64,000 nt of DNA, taken from the NCBI GenBank assembly GCA_002424045.1, contig DIPH01000042.1:4082-68081 (forward strand), read 5' to 3'. Below the pieces are notes generated by a model. The model saw nothing but the letters and a program-made list of their open reading frames with translations. It was not told the DNA's origin and did not search any database. How positions within the stretch are numbered: the first letter of the stretch is position 1; the number at the start of each line of letters is the position of its first letter. Below are positions 6,590-14,297 of the stretch, piece after piece. This DNA is from Firmicutes bacterium UBA5493. Its GTDB lineage: Bacteria > Bacillota > Limnochordia > Darwinibacteriales > Darwinibacteriaceae. Made by a program: the position numbers and the translations under genes.

Positions 6590-8861
6590 GATCCAAAACC
6601 CCCTTCAAAAACCAGGACGTATGCGTTTTGCCGTTATCGCCCACTTCTTCTACAGGCCCCACACAGGAGGGGCAGCCGGAAGGACAGGGGCATTTTTTAA
6701 TGATCGATAACGCACGCCAGAGTAGCCTTTCATGGGATTCAAAGAGCTTTTCGCTAAAGCCCACGCCACCAGGATATTTTTCATAGATATACACCGTGGG
6801 ATCCCCTGTAAAGGGTGAGCGTATTTGGGCCGTAACTCCAAGATCACTTGGTTCGCACATGAGCTCTAAAGATGCGATGTTCCCGAGGAGATGGGCAGAA
6901 CCCACAAGGGCACTTTGCAGCGCGCCTCGGTCTAGGTTTTCCACCTTTTCTTTCGGGATACTGAACCAGTAGGCGGTTGTATGCATCTCCTGTTCAGGGA
7001 GGGAAATGTTACCCCAGCCAATATTTTCGTGGGTGTGGAACTTGATTTTCTTGTACATATGGGTTTTGGCCACTACCATAACTTCGCCCCAGCTGCGCTT
7101 GACCTGGGGCAATTCTTCATGTTCAAAAACATCCAGCACCTTTAGTTCCACATCTAAATTAGCGTCGGTGTAGTAGTCTACATCAACTTCTCTGGCATAG
7201 GCCTTCTGACGATCCCAGTCTAGTTTGTCAATGTGATACTGAGCGCTTTCGTGGATGTAAATGGCTCCCTCGTGGACTAGCATGGGGGCGCTGAAACGGT
7301 CGATCTCTCCGATCACTTTCGTTTGTCCGTCAGTGGTATCGATGATGGCGAAGTTCTCCGTAGACGCACTACGCAAGGAAATATCCACCGCAGGATAGTT
7401 CTCACTCATCCAGTACCAGCGTTCTTCTGCTTTTCGCAAGATCATCTGATCTGCCAGATAGTCCAAAATCTCAGCCGGATCTACCTCACCAAACCTCTCG
7501 CCTGCCACAAAGGGTAGTTCGAAGGCTGCACATTTTAGGTGGGAGACTAAGATATAGAGGTTATTGGGATTAATGCGGGCAAACTCAGCTCCCCGGTCCA
7601 TAAAATAGGTGGGGTTTTGAATCATAAACTGGTTTAAAGGACTAGAATTGGCCACCAAGACCGCGAGAGATGCTTCGTTACTGCGGCCAGCCCGCCCCAG
7701 CTGCTGCCAGGTGCTGGCGATGGTTCCTGGATAGCCAGTCAAGACGGCTGCCTGGAGGGTACCTATATCAATCCCTAGCTCCAAGGCGTTGGTACTCACG
7801 ACTCCCAGCACTTTACCATCCCGGAGATCCCGTTCAATCTGCCTGCGCTGTTTCGGTAGGTAACCGCCGCGGTAGGCCCTAATTGTCTCGTGGGGTTGCC
7901 CTAACTTGTGAAAGGACTTACGCAGATAGGTAACAAGGACCTCCGTGTTTAAGCGACTCCTGGTAAAGACAATGGTGGGGATCTTAGCTGCAATGAGTTC
8001 GTGGGCCACCGCTTCGGCCTCCAAGAGCGAGCTGCGCCTGATCCCTAAGGGTTTGTTTACGACGGGGGGATTATAAAATACAATATCTTTTTGTCCTCGG
8101 GGAGCCCCATTTTTGTCGATCACGGTCACAGGCCGTCCAAGCAGCGTTGTGCCGTGTTCCTTTGGATTGGCTATGGTGGCCGATGTGCAGATAAACTGTG
8201 GTTTGGCACCATAGAATTTACAGATGCGTTCGAGTCTGCGCAGGACATTGGCCACATGGGAGCCAAATACCCCGCGGTAGATATGCAGTTCATCGATGAC
8301 CACATATTTCAGATTCTCAAAGAGCCGCATCCATTTCGTATGATGAGGAAGAATCCCAGAATGGAGCATATCGGGATTGGTGACAACAATGCTACCCGCG
8401 GAGCGGATGGCAATTCTCGCATCGCCAGGGGTATCGCCGTCATAGGTATATGTCTTGATCTTGCCTCCGAGCTCTTCGCTCCATATCATCAGCTCGGCTA
8501 CCTGGTCTTGGGCCAAGGCCTTCGTGGGGAAGAGGTAGAGGGCTCGTGCTTCTTCATTTTCCAACAGCGTTGTGATTACGGGCAGGTTATAACAGAGGGT
8601 TTTGCCAGAGGCAGTGGGGGTGACTACCACAATGTCGTTGCCGTCTTGAACTTCGCGGACAGCTGCAGCTTGATGACTATAGAGCTTTTCGATGCCCTTA
8701 CGCTGCAATAACTCTCCAAGCTGAGCTGGCAAGAACTCGGGGATCGGCTCGTAAATTCCAGGCTCAGCCGGTATAGTGTGCCGGAAGGTGACATTACTCA
8801 TAAAACGAGGATTACCCTCAATCTTGTTTAAGACACTTTCTACACCGATACTCATGTGCAT
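6543..8861 (-). CDS. mrfA: DEAD/DEAH-box helicase MrfA (YprA) with DUF1998
   Basis: This 772-residue helicase has Walker A VVTPTASGKTLCYN, a DELH box (VVIDELHIYRG), SAT motif CTSATIANPKEH and motif VI QQLGRAGRS. The C-terminal DUF1998 region has a four-Cys cluster (CPCPSGCPSC, about 724-733) expected to bind zinc. The set and order match MrfA, the ATPase partner of MrfB in mitomycin-damage repair. A second Met two codons in is an alternative start. It is first in the mrfA-mrfB operon. Confidence 0.9.
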   Translation of the reverse strand: MHMSIGVESVLNKIEGNPRFMSNVTFRHTIPAEPGIYEPIPEFLPAQLGELLQRKGIEKLYSHQAAAVREVQDGNDIVVVTPTASGKTLCYNLPVITTLLENEEARALYLFPTKALAQDQVAELMIWSEELGGKIKTYTYDGDTPGDARIAIRSAGSIVVTNPDMLHSGILPHHTKWMRLFENLKYVVIDELHIYRGVFGSHVANVLRRLERICKFYGAKPQFICTSATIANPKEHGTTLLGRPVTVIDKNGAPRGQKDIVFYNPPVVNKPLGIRRSSLLEAEAVAHELIAAKIPTIVFTRSRLNTEVLVTYLRKSFHKLGQPHETIRAYRGGYLPKQRRQIERDLRDGKVLGVVSTNALELGIDIGTLQAAVLTGYPGTIASTWQQLGRAGRSNEASLAVLVANSSPLNQFMIQNPTYFMDRGAEFARINPNNLYILVSHLKCAAFELPFVAGERFGEVDPAEILDYLADQMILRKAEERWYWMSENYPAVDISLRSASTENFAIIDTTDGQTKVIGEIDRFSAPMLVHEGAIYIHESAQYHIDKLDWDRQKAYAREVDVDYYTDANLDVELKVLDVFEHEELPQVKRSWGEVMVVAKTHMYKKIKFHTHENIGWGNISLPEQEMHTTAYWFSIPKEKVENLDRGALQSALVGSAHLLGNIASLELMCEPSDLGVTAQIRSPFTGDPTVYIYEKYPGGVGFSEKLFESHERLLWRALSIIKKCPCPSGCPSCVGPVEEVGDNGKTHTSWFLKGVLDHGPEQQTTEVFTPTE

Positions 8862-8948
8862 TCGCCTGCCCTTCTTCTTTTATCATAGACGAACACTAGT
8901 TTGTGTGTCAATGGTCATTTTCATGGTATCAATTTATCTTGTTTTTGG

Positions 8949-8957
8949 TGGTATAAT
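8949..8957 (+). promoter_or_regulatory. Extended -10 promoter element
   Basis: TGG followed by TATAAT (8952-8957) forms an extended -10 box 33 nt before the GTG start at 8991. No good -35 was found at 16-18 nt, which fits an extended -10 promoter. Confidence 0.55.
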
Positions 8958-8990
8958 GGTTATGAATGTCAATATGGAGGAGGCTAACGA

Positions 8991-10565
8991 GTGAGACGTA
9001 CAATATTGGCCGTGGTTTTGATTTGTTTTCTGTCCATAGGTACAGCACTTGCTTGGGAGGGTGAAGGAACTGTTTTGGATTTGTACTCCTTACCAGAGCA
9101 CTGGACTTGCGTAGGGGACTACCTGGCCCCGCCAGGTGATTTGGAGATTTTCTCCAACCAACTAGGAGCCCCTGTGGAGATTCTACGCAACTATCTGCTC
9201 AGTACACCCCAAGGGAACTTGCAGATCAATTTGGTGGTCACCGAAACAGAGGAACAGGCTGAAGCGATCTATCGTTTATTCCTGCAAATGCACCCACCAC
9301 AGAAGGTGGATTTAAGGGGACGTAAAGTCATGGAGGTTCTCACCGACGATCTGCAGCTGGTGGAGCTTGCCCGATCTACTCTGCGCTTCGATCCAGAACC
9401 TGTGACGGCAGTTGATTCTGTGGAGTTAAGGGAGTATCTAATCAAGTACAGCTGGATAATTAATGATCTTCAAACTATGTCCACACAGCTTCAAATGGAA
9501 GTGGAGAACTATAGAATCTTTCTAGTGGGAGAATCCCATGGTATGTCCATCAATCAAGAATTAGAATCTGCATTATTAGAATTCCTTGTGACAGATGGAG
9601 GGGTGCAGAATTATCTTTTGGAGCTTCCGCCCAGCGTGGTTGGTTTTTTGCGCGACTATCTTGAAACGGGAGACGAGGAACTGCTCGATTTTCTTTTTTC
9701 TGCCGCTGAAGGCACATACTTTTCGACACAGGAGAGCTACAGGCATTGGAGGAGAGTCCACGACTTGTATCGGTCCTTACCAGAGGAGAAAAAGTTCGCA
9801 CTCCTTGGCGTTGATGTAGAGCACTACCCTATCTTAGCCTTCCAATATCTGCAGTATCTCTTGGACAAAGTGGATGACAATCATTTGTCAGAGACCATGC
9901 TAGGTGAAATCGCCCGAGTGCTACGGGGAGAGCGAAGCATCTATAGCCACGAAATGCATCTTTTCCTCACTGGGCTATTAGATGAATTGGAAGGAGACGT
10001 GGTGAAAGGTTCTCTGGGTATTTTAGTAGACGACTTTGAACTTGTACTTTCCAGCTTGCTGGAGGCGGTTAGTCTGCCTACCCCAAACGGTGGAGTCTTG
10101 TGGAATGCTGCTCGAGACAAAGCCATGTACGCCAGTTTCCTCAAGCAAGCAGGTGCAGATGGGACAGGGAAGTATTTTGGTCAGTGGGGTTTAAACCATG
10201 TGTTCCAGAATGAACAAATGGGTGTGGAGTGGTTTGCTTCTTTCCTAGATAAGACGGTGGGTTATCAAGACGCTGTTTTCAGTATGGTCTTGGTGTATCA
10301 AGACAGCCATTTTATGAAGAGTTTCAGTCATGACGTCTTGCCCTTTGGTAGCTACCAGACAAAAGCCAATCTTATAGGGCAACTGGCTGCTGGCAAGCTT
10401 CTACTCGTCAAGCTTGATGGAGCAGACTCTCCCTTTGACCAAGAAATTCTTTGGAAGATCAAAGAAGTCCAACCTTCTAAAGGAGTGACGACTGATTATT
10501 ATCAGTATCTCTTGTTTGTACCTGGGGCCGGTGCTTCAAGTCCTTGGGATGGGTCAGGAACATAA
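8991..10565 (+). CDS. Secreted erythromycin-esterase/ChaN-like protein
   Basis: This 524-residue protein starts at GTG 8991 behind GGAGGAGG. It has a signal peptide (MRRTILAVVLICFLSIGTAL) and is predicted to be exported. After an N-terminal 150-residue region of unknown type comes FLVGESHGMSINQELESAL, then YLLELPPSVVGFLRDYLETG, FALLGVDVEH and a late FGQWGLNHVFQ. The GE-x-HG, LE and late His blocks resemble the erythromycin esterase and ChaN/TraB superfamily of metal-using hydrolases. A role as a macrolide esterase is not implied; export and the extra N-terminal region argue for something else. It is monocistronic and ends at a long hairpin. Confidence 0.6.
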   Translation: MRRTILAVVLICFLSIGTALAWEGEGTVLDLYSLPEHWTCVGDYLAPPGDLEIFSNQLGAPVEILRNYLLSTPQGNLQINLVVTETEEQAEAIYRLFLQMHPPQKVDLRGRKVMEVLTDDLQLVELARSTLRFDPEPVTAVDSVELREYLIKYSWIINDLQTMSTQLQMEVENYRIFLVGESHGMSINQELESALLEFLVTDGGVQNYLLELPPSVVGFLRDYLETGDEELLDFLFSAAEGTYFSTQESYRHWRRVHDLYRSLPEEKKFALLGVDVEHYPILAFQYLQYLLDKVDDNHLSETMLGEIARVLRGERSIYSHEMHLFLTGLLDELEGDVVKGSLGILVDDFELVLSSLLEAVSLPTPNGGVLWNAARDKAMYASFLKQAGADGTGKYFGQWGLNHVFQNEQMGVEWFASFLDKTVGYQDAVFSMVLVYQDSHFMKSFSHDVLPFGSYQTKANLIGQLAAGKLLLVKLDGADSPFDQEILWKIKEVQPSKGVTTDYYQYLLFVPGAGASSPWDGSGT

Positions 10566-10577
10566 TCTGGAGACTGT

Positions 10578-10616
10578 GGAGGCTGTAATTCACTGGAACA
10601 GTGACTTACAGCCTCC
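10578..10616. terminator. Long hairpin between converging genes
   Basis: GGAGGCTGTAA and TTACAGCCTCC pair on the outside and TCACTG/CAGTGA inside, with loop GAA and a single mismatch. That gives 17 bp in total. It has no clear T-tract but sits exactly between two converging stop codons. Confidence 0.65.
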
Positions 10617-10620
10617 CGTC

Positions 10621-10857
10621 CTAGAGTTGCCTGGTTAGTTTTTCTGTGCCTTCAGAGTCTATTTCTATCTTACTTAGAGCCTCAGTGATTTTAGGCAAGG
10701 CTTCTGCTACTTGATCTAATCCGTCCGCGAAACCTTCTTTGAATTGCTCCAGTAAAGGCATGAACACTGGGTAACTTACGATGAGAAGGGCCAATACTTG
10801 CCGTAAAGTGTCCAGAATTTGCGTGGATCTATCGTGCCTCTTGTCTGTCATCTCCAA
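10621..10857 (-). CDS. Small paralogous spore-locus protein (copy 1)
   Basis: A 78-residue protein of unknown family. The start is TTG 10857, eight nt after AAAGGAGG; a GTG nine nt upstream lies inside the ribosome site. The sequence has VLALLIVSYPVFMPLLEQF and then LPKITEALSKIE. The same two blocks recur in the frames at 12228 and 12615, so the three form a local paralog family. An amphipathic helical protein is likely. The neighbours (YheC/YheD, YjcZ-like peptides) suggest a sporulation or spore-coat role, which is inference. Confidence 0.65.
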   Translation of the reverse strand: MEMTDKRHDRSTQILDTLRQVLALLIVSYPVFMPLLEQFKEGFADGLDQVAEALPKITEALSKIEIDSEGTEKLTRQL

Positions 10858-10941
10858 TAGCCACACCTCCTTTCAGATGATTGTTGTAGCCATGTATTCC
10901 CGTTTTTTCTGGTCTCTCATATACTATCTAAAGTGGAAAGA

Positions 10942-10966
10942 GGGATGGAGGTTTAGCCCCCATCCC
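10942..10966 (-). terminator. Terminator after the YjcZ-like peptide gene
   Basis: Read on the minus strand, GGGATGG and CCATCCC pair, with a second GG/CC pair past one bulge, followed by TCTTTCCACTTT. It separates the YjcZ-like gene from the next small gene. Confidence 0.6.
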
Positions 10967-10974
10967 GAGTAGAA

Positions 10975-11055
10975 CTAGGCAAGCAAGATCACAGCTAACA
11001 CCACAATCAGGATCAAAGCTACGAAGATGATGAAGGTCTCTTGATTGTCATTCAT
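10975..11055 (-). CDS. YjcZ-like 26-residue transmembrane peptide
   Basis: ATG at 11055 lies behind AAGGAGGTG. The product is MNDNQETF followed by one strongly hydrophobic helix (IIFVALILIVVLAVILLA) and a stop. Length and composition match the tiny YjcZ/YjfZ-type sporulation peptides of Bacillota, which are often missed by annotation. The function in that family is unclear, with likely membrane or coat association in sporulating cells. It is transcribed divergently from the YheC/YheD gene. Confidence 0.65.
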   Translation of the reverse strand: MNDNQETFIIFVALILIVVLAVILLA

Positions 11056-11136
11056 GGAGTGCACCTCCTTTGCGGAGATTAAGAAGCTACTACCCTTCTT
11101 GTTCTTACACTATGAAAACCTAAAGGGACTGCCATA

Positions 11137-12177
11137 ATGCAGAATTCTCATTTTAGATTGATGGGGGGTGCCGCTGTGTATCGGAGAGTTGATCGAGCTT
11201 TGATCATGAACACAGTTCAAAGAGTTCCCTACTACCGCAGGCTGTGGTGGGAGCACCGGGCTGACTTGTTGTTTTTTGATCCAGGGGGTATCGATTGGCA
11301 CACAAGGAGGATACAGGGCTTGCTTCTCCACAAGGGTCGCTGGCTACAGGGTCTTTTTTCCTTTCCCCAAACGATTTATAATCGATGTTATCCCGAACCA
11401 GAAAGCGTCATCGAGAGACTCCGTGAGATGATTGGTGACGATAATGTTTTTAACGACTGCACGCATTTTGATAAGTGGGAGGTTTACGAGCATCTCAGGG
11501 TCAGCGAAGTGGGGCAATACCTGCCTCCGACCTACAAGTACAACCAGGAAGATCTGGTGGAGCTGCTAACGAAACACTCTTCGTTCGTTCTGAAGCCTCG
11601 CTTAGGTCACGGCGGTTCTGGCGTCTTTAGAGTGACGCTTTTGTCCCCTAATGTACTGCTCTTTATGTCTCAGTGGGGATTACCCATTCCTTTGGTGGGT
11701 CAAGACCTCTATCTTCCTCTTCTGACAGAGATAGCCCCACCTTCTTTGTTTATTGCACAAATGTATATCAAAACCATGGAGAAGGACCAAGGTAAATTTG
11801 ATGTTCGCATTGTCATGCAGAAAAATAGCAGAGGCCAGTGGGAAGTGGGCGGCCAGTTAAGTCGAGTAGCCCGAGGGTCCAATCTCTTGACAAATCACTA
11901 CCATGCCATAGTATCGCCCTTGGATGTAGTGTCCTCTGAACTCATTGCCACTTTGCATGCCCTCAGCCACGTGGTGGCGGAAACCCTTGATGGAAAACTC
12001 GCCACCTTAGGGGAACTTGGGGTTGATTTTCTCATCGATGTAGAAGCACGGCCTTGGATTTTGGAGGTGAATGGCAAACCGGACAAGGGCTTGTTCTGGC
12101 AGCTCCATGATGAAGAAATGCTGCAACGTATCTACCTAAACCCCTTGAAATACCAAGAGCATCTGCTCAATCTCTAG
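11137..12177 (+). CDS. YheC/YheD-type coat-associated ATP-grasp protein
   Basis: This 346-residue protein starts at ATG 11137 behind AAGGGA. The second half is an ATP-grasp fold: FVLKPRLGHGGSGVFRV (nucleotide loop), FDVRIVMQKN, GGQLSRVARGSNLLTNHYHA, then the metal-binding end FLIDVEARPWILEVNGKPDKG. This is the signature of endospore coat-associated YheC/YheD proteins. They are thought to ligate an amino acid or modify coat components, though the reaction is not established. It is flanked on both sides by small spore-type genes on the other strand and ends at a strong terminator. Confidence 0.85.
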   Translation: MQNSHFRLMGGAAVYRRVDRALIMNTVQRVPYYRRLWWEHRADLLFFDPGGIDWHTRRIQGLLLHKGRWLQGLFSFPQTIYNRCYPEPESVIERLREMIGDDNVFNDCTHFDKWEVYEHLRVSEVGQYLPPTYKYNQEDLVELLTKHSSFVLKPRLGHGGSGVFRVTLLSPNVLLFMSQWGLPIPLVGQDLYLPLLTEIAPPSLFIAQMYIKTMEKDQGKFDVRIVMQKNSRGQWEVGGQLSRVARGSNLLTNHYHAIVSPLDVVSSELIATLHALSHVVAETLDGKLATLGELGVDFLIDVEARPWILEVNGKPDKGLFWQLHDEEMLQRIYLNPLKYQEHLLNL

Positions 12178-12182
12178 CGTAA

Positions 12183-12223
12183 GTGCCCTAAGGATCAACG
12201 TCCCTAGGGCACCATGTTTTTTT
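12183..12223 (+). terminator. Rho-independent terminator of the YheC/YheD gene
   Basis: GTGCCCTA (12183-12190) pairs with TAGGGCAC (12205-12212), then a run of seven T residues (12217-12223). Confidence 0.85.
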
Positions 12224-12227
12224 AAGA

Positions 12228-12500
12228 TTACTGGCGATTGGTTAGTTCCTCCAATTCTGGGAAGAAGCTGAACAACTGTTTTACAAGGTCGTCCTTTGTC
12301 TGTTGATCCATCTCCGCCAACCTTTTGGTGATTTTTGGTATTGTTTCCTGCAATTGACCTGTGTTCCCCGAAGTGTCTCCGGTTAGCTGCCCAAGCAAGG
12401 AGGTGATTCCTGGGTAGCTTACAGCTAGCACGGGAAGTAGTTTGAGCAGCGAGTCAAAGCTTGTGGGTGTTTCCGTTTTCTGACCGTCTTTCTCCTTCAT
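12228..12500 (-). CDS. Small paralogous spore-locus protein (copy 2)
   Basis: A 90-residue protein. ATG 12500 is preceded by GGGAGGTG; a Met eight codons upstream lies before the ribosome site and is rejected. It contains LLPVLAVSYPGITSLLGQL, then IPKITKRLAEMD and a helical acidic-basic tail. It is clearly related to the proteins at 10621 and 12615. It is the last gene of a three-gene run (12827 to 12228) with a YjcZ-like peptide in the middle. The function is unknown; the context suggests sporulation. Confidence 0.65.
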   Translation of the reverse strand: MKEKDGQKTETPTSFDSLLKLLPVLAVSYPGITSLLGQLTGDTSGNTGQLQETIPKITKRLAEMDQQTKDDLVKQLFSFFPELEELTNRQ

Positions 12501-12520
12501 TACAACACCTCCCGAGATTG

Positions 12521-12613
12521 TCATATGCTAAAGCCCATAATGAGAAGCACAACCAGGAACAGAATGAAGATGGCCGTAACTGGGTCCATTCCGCAACAGA
12601 TGGGTCTGCCCAT
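12521..12613 (-). CDS. YjcZ-like 30-residue transmembrane peptide
   Basis: ATG at 12613 with AAGGAGTG upstream, one nt after the stop of the preceding gene. The product MGRPICCGMDPVTA has a Cys pair, then a single helix (IFILFLVVLLIMGFSI). The architecture fits tiny YjcZ-like sporulation peptides, although the Cys pair and the absence of a Gly/Tyr-rich start differ from the classical sequence. It is coupled to both flanking paralogs. Confidence 0.6.
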   Translation of the reverse strand: MGRPICCGMDPVTAIFILFLVVLLIMGFSI

Positions 12614-12614
12614 T

Positions 12615-12827
12615 TTATTCACTCCTTCCTGGCATCGTTGCTGAGAGCTGATTGACTAGCGATTCAATCAATTCTGGATCCATTTGTTCGAGAAACCTCG
12701 TTAGCTTAGGCAAGAGATTGCCTGAGGGTTTTCCGAGCATCCCGAGGATCGAGGACAGCACAGGGATACCTCCCGCGAGGGCAGGGGAGAGGTCTGCTTC
12801 GTTTTTCCTGTAAAATGCATTCCCCAT
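12615..12827 (-). CDS. Small paralogous spore-locus protein (copy 3)
   Basis: A 70-residue protein with ATG at 12827 behind AAGGGGGGTG. It carries GGIPVLSSILGMLGK, then LLPKLTRFLEQMDPELIESL, which align with the PV-x-LL and PKIT blocks of the paralogs at 10621 and 12228, with a shorter linker. It is the first gene of the three-gene run. It has no signal peptide or Cys. No known family was recognised. Confidence 0.65.
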   Translation of the reverse strand: MGNAFYRKNEADLSPALAGGIPVLSSILGMLGKPSGNLLPKLTRFLEQMDPELIESLVNQLSATMPGRSE

Positions 12828-12904
12828 TGAACACCCCCCTTTCTGTCTTATGGTATTCGGGTCCGCGTGAATGGAATTAGGCGCTGACTCCTATTTTGCA
12901 CACC

Positions 12905-12935
12905 AAAAAGGTACTGGACTTAAGCGTCCAGCACC
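12905..12935 (-). terminator. Terminator of the superoxide dismutase gene
   Basis: On the minus strand GGTGCTGGAC pairs with GTCCAGTACC around a six-nt loop, followed by TTTTTGG. Confidence 0.85.
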
Positions 12936-12954
12936 TAGGCTTTCAGTGAGTCTC

Positions 12955-13575
12955 TTATAGGGCTTCTTGGTAGAGCTCAGCAACTTTCTCCCAGTCTACC
13001 ACATTAAAGAGTGCATTAACGTAATCTGGGCGAACATTCTTATACTTGAGGTAGTAGGCGTGCTCCCAGACATCAATTCCGAATATGGGAATAAGCTTCC
13101 CGCCATGGGTCATGAGGGGATTGTCTTGGTTGGGGGTGCTGCTTACAACGAGTCTGCCATCTCGGTCTGTGGAAAGCCAAGCCCAACCGGATCCAAATAC
13201 CGATGTGGCATGTGTCGTTAACATCTTCTTCAAGTCCTCAAAACTTCCGAAATCTTTTTTGATCTGTGTCCCAAGGGTGCCAACTGGTTCAACGCCGCCC
13301 TTAGGGCTCAGGGTTTCAAAGAAGAGGTTGTGGTTGTAGAAACCGCCACCATTGTTGCGTACAGCAGTTTGCAGGGAGGTATCGCTGATAGAGCCCAGAT
13401 TCATCAAGATCTCTTCGATGTTTTTTCCCTGGAGGTTAGGCAGTTTTTCTAAAGCTACGTTTAGATTATTGGTATAGGCGGCATGGTGCTTGCCGTAGTG
13501 GGTTTGCATGGTGAGTTCGTCAATATGCGGTTCTAGTGCGTTAAAGTCGTATGTCAATTTTGCTTGTTCAAACAT
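12955..13575 (-). CDS. sodA: Superoxide dismutase, Fe/Mn type
   Basis: This 206-residue cytoplasmic enzyme converts superoxide to peroxide and oxygen. Metal ligands are visible in order: His26 in QTHYGKHH, a His in GFYNHNLFFETL, and DVWEHAYYLKYKN (Asp and His). The length is normal for the family. The metal (Mn or Fe) cannot be decided from the sequence alone. It is monocistronic, with its own promoter, a leader hairpin and a terminator. The nearby seleno-peroxiredoxin would remove the peroxide formed. Confidence 0.96.
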   Translation of the reverse strand: MFEQAKLTYDFNALEPHIDELTMQTHYGKHHAAYTNNLNVALEKLPNLQGKNIEEILMNLGSISDTSLQTAVRNNGGGFYNHNLFFETLSPKGGVEPVGTLGTQIKKDFGSFEDLKKMLTTHATSVFGSGWAWLSTDRDGRLVVSSTPNQDNPLMTHGGKLIPIFGIDVWEHAYYLKYKNVRPDYVNALFNVVDWEKVAELYQEAL

Positions 13576-13592
13576 GGAATCATCTCCTCAGT

Positions 13593-13617
13593 ATTCCTAA
13601 CTGAAAAGGTTAGGAAT
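13593..13617 (-). promoter_or_regulatory. Perfect inverted repeat in the sodA leader
   Basis: ATTCCTAAC and GTTAGGAAT, nine-bp arms with a seven-nt loop, lie between the promoter and the ribosome site of sodA. It could be a repressor site or an mRNA-stabilising hairpin. Confidence 0.5.
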
Positions 13618-13629
13618 TGATTTGATTCC

Positions 13630-13658
13630 AGTCTAGCATACAAACGGAGTAAATGCAA
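13630..13658 (-). promoter_or_regulatory. SigA-type promoter of sodA
   Basis: Read on the minus strand: TTGCAT, 17-nt spacer, TAGACT. Just upstream, the strand reads TGAGAATGGGAATCA, loosely like a Fur-family operator; this second point is weak. Confidence 0.65.
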
Positions 13659-13685
13659 GTGATTCCCATTCTCAAATTGAACAAT

Positions 13686-13898
13686 TCAATGTACAGGTTT
13701 GTCCTTGCGCCTTACTGGCGTTTTAGTGCCGTCGGGCTGCATGATGACCGTGTTATCGAGGACGGCTGCAAAGTTTTGTCTAAAACGGGCTAGGTACTCT
13801 TGCCTCAAGCGAGACTGTTCGTCTTGTTCATCGGAGGATAAACCGGTAGTTTTTGACTTCTTGGCGAGTTCGTTGATACGTTTGAGCAGTTGTTCCAC
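13686..13898 (-). CDS. DUF896 (YnzC-like) small protein
   Basis: This 70-residue protein begins MEQLLKRINELAKKSKTTGL, the exact family opening of DUF896. It continues with EQSRLRQEYLARFRQNF and VIMQPDGTKTPVRRK. The family is small, cytoplasmic and largely helical at the N-terminus. B. subtilis YnzC is a structural example, without a firm function. The gene is separate from sodA and tlp. Confidence 0.85.
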   Translation of the reverse strand: MEQLLKRINELAKKSKTTGLSSDEQDEQSRLRQEYLARFRQNFAAVLDNTVIMQPDGTKTPVRRKDKPVH

Positions 13899-13987
13899 GA
13901 CATGACTCCTAACTTTACTTGATGTTTTTGGTTTCGAGAACGAATCTACAAGTCCTTCCGCAAATAAAAGTGAACCGAAAAAGGTTA

Positions 13988-14009
13988 GCGGACCCTGAAA
14001 AGGGTCCGC
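13988..14009 (-). terminator. Terminator of tlp
   Basis: GCGGACCC and GGGTCCGC with a six-nt loop; on the minus strand it is followed by TAACCTTTTTC. Confidence 0.85.
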
Positions 14010-14017
14010 AGCATGTT

Positions 14018-14221
14018 TTATTCTTCTCCAAGCTCTTTGGTTTTAGCATGCATGTCCTTGCGGCGGTGTTCATTTTTAGTTTCCAGTTCTTTGCGACGCT
14101 CTTCCGACATCTGCTCGTGTTCTACGGCGAACTCTGCATCTTGCAGACGATCCTTGGTGTGACGAATCTGCTGCTGAAGGTTCTTCTTGCTTTTACCCTG
14201 TTCATCGAGCTTTCTTGACAT
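14018..14221 (-). CDS. tlp: Small acid-soluble spore protein, Tlp family
   Basis: A 67-residue highly charged protein. ATG 14221 follows GGAGAT at a good distance; the longer frame from 14329 has no ribosome site and runs into the neighbour's 3' end. The body (LQQQIRHTKDRLQDAEFAV, then ELETKNEHRRKDMHAKTKEL) matches Tlp, including the KN-x-RR block. Tlp is a minor SASP made in the forespore. This is strong evidence that the organism sporulates. Confidence 0.8.
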   Translation of the reverse strand: MSRKLDEQGKSKKNLQQQIRHTKDRLQDAEFAVEHEQMSEERRKELETKNEHRRKDMHAKTKELGEE

Positions 14222-14297
14222 GACTATCTCCAATCTGTGTTTGTAGTATCTTAACCCTTTCTTAGAGTGTATGATTCGGCCACAAGTTATACACGCA

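Noticed and set aside
8091..8711. 206-codon open frame on the plus strand
   Set aside because: Lies wholly antisense to the conserved helicase core of mrfA; no family motifs and no convincing ribosome site.
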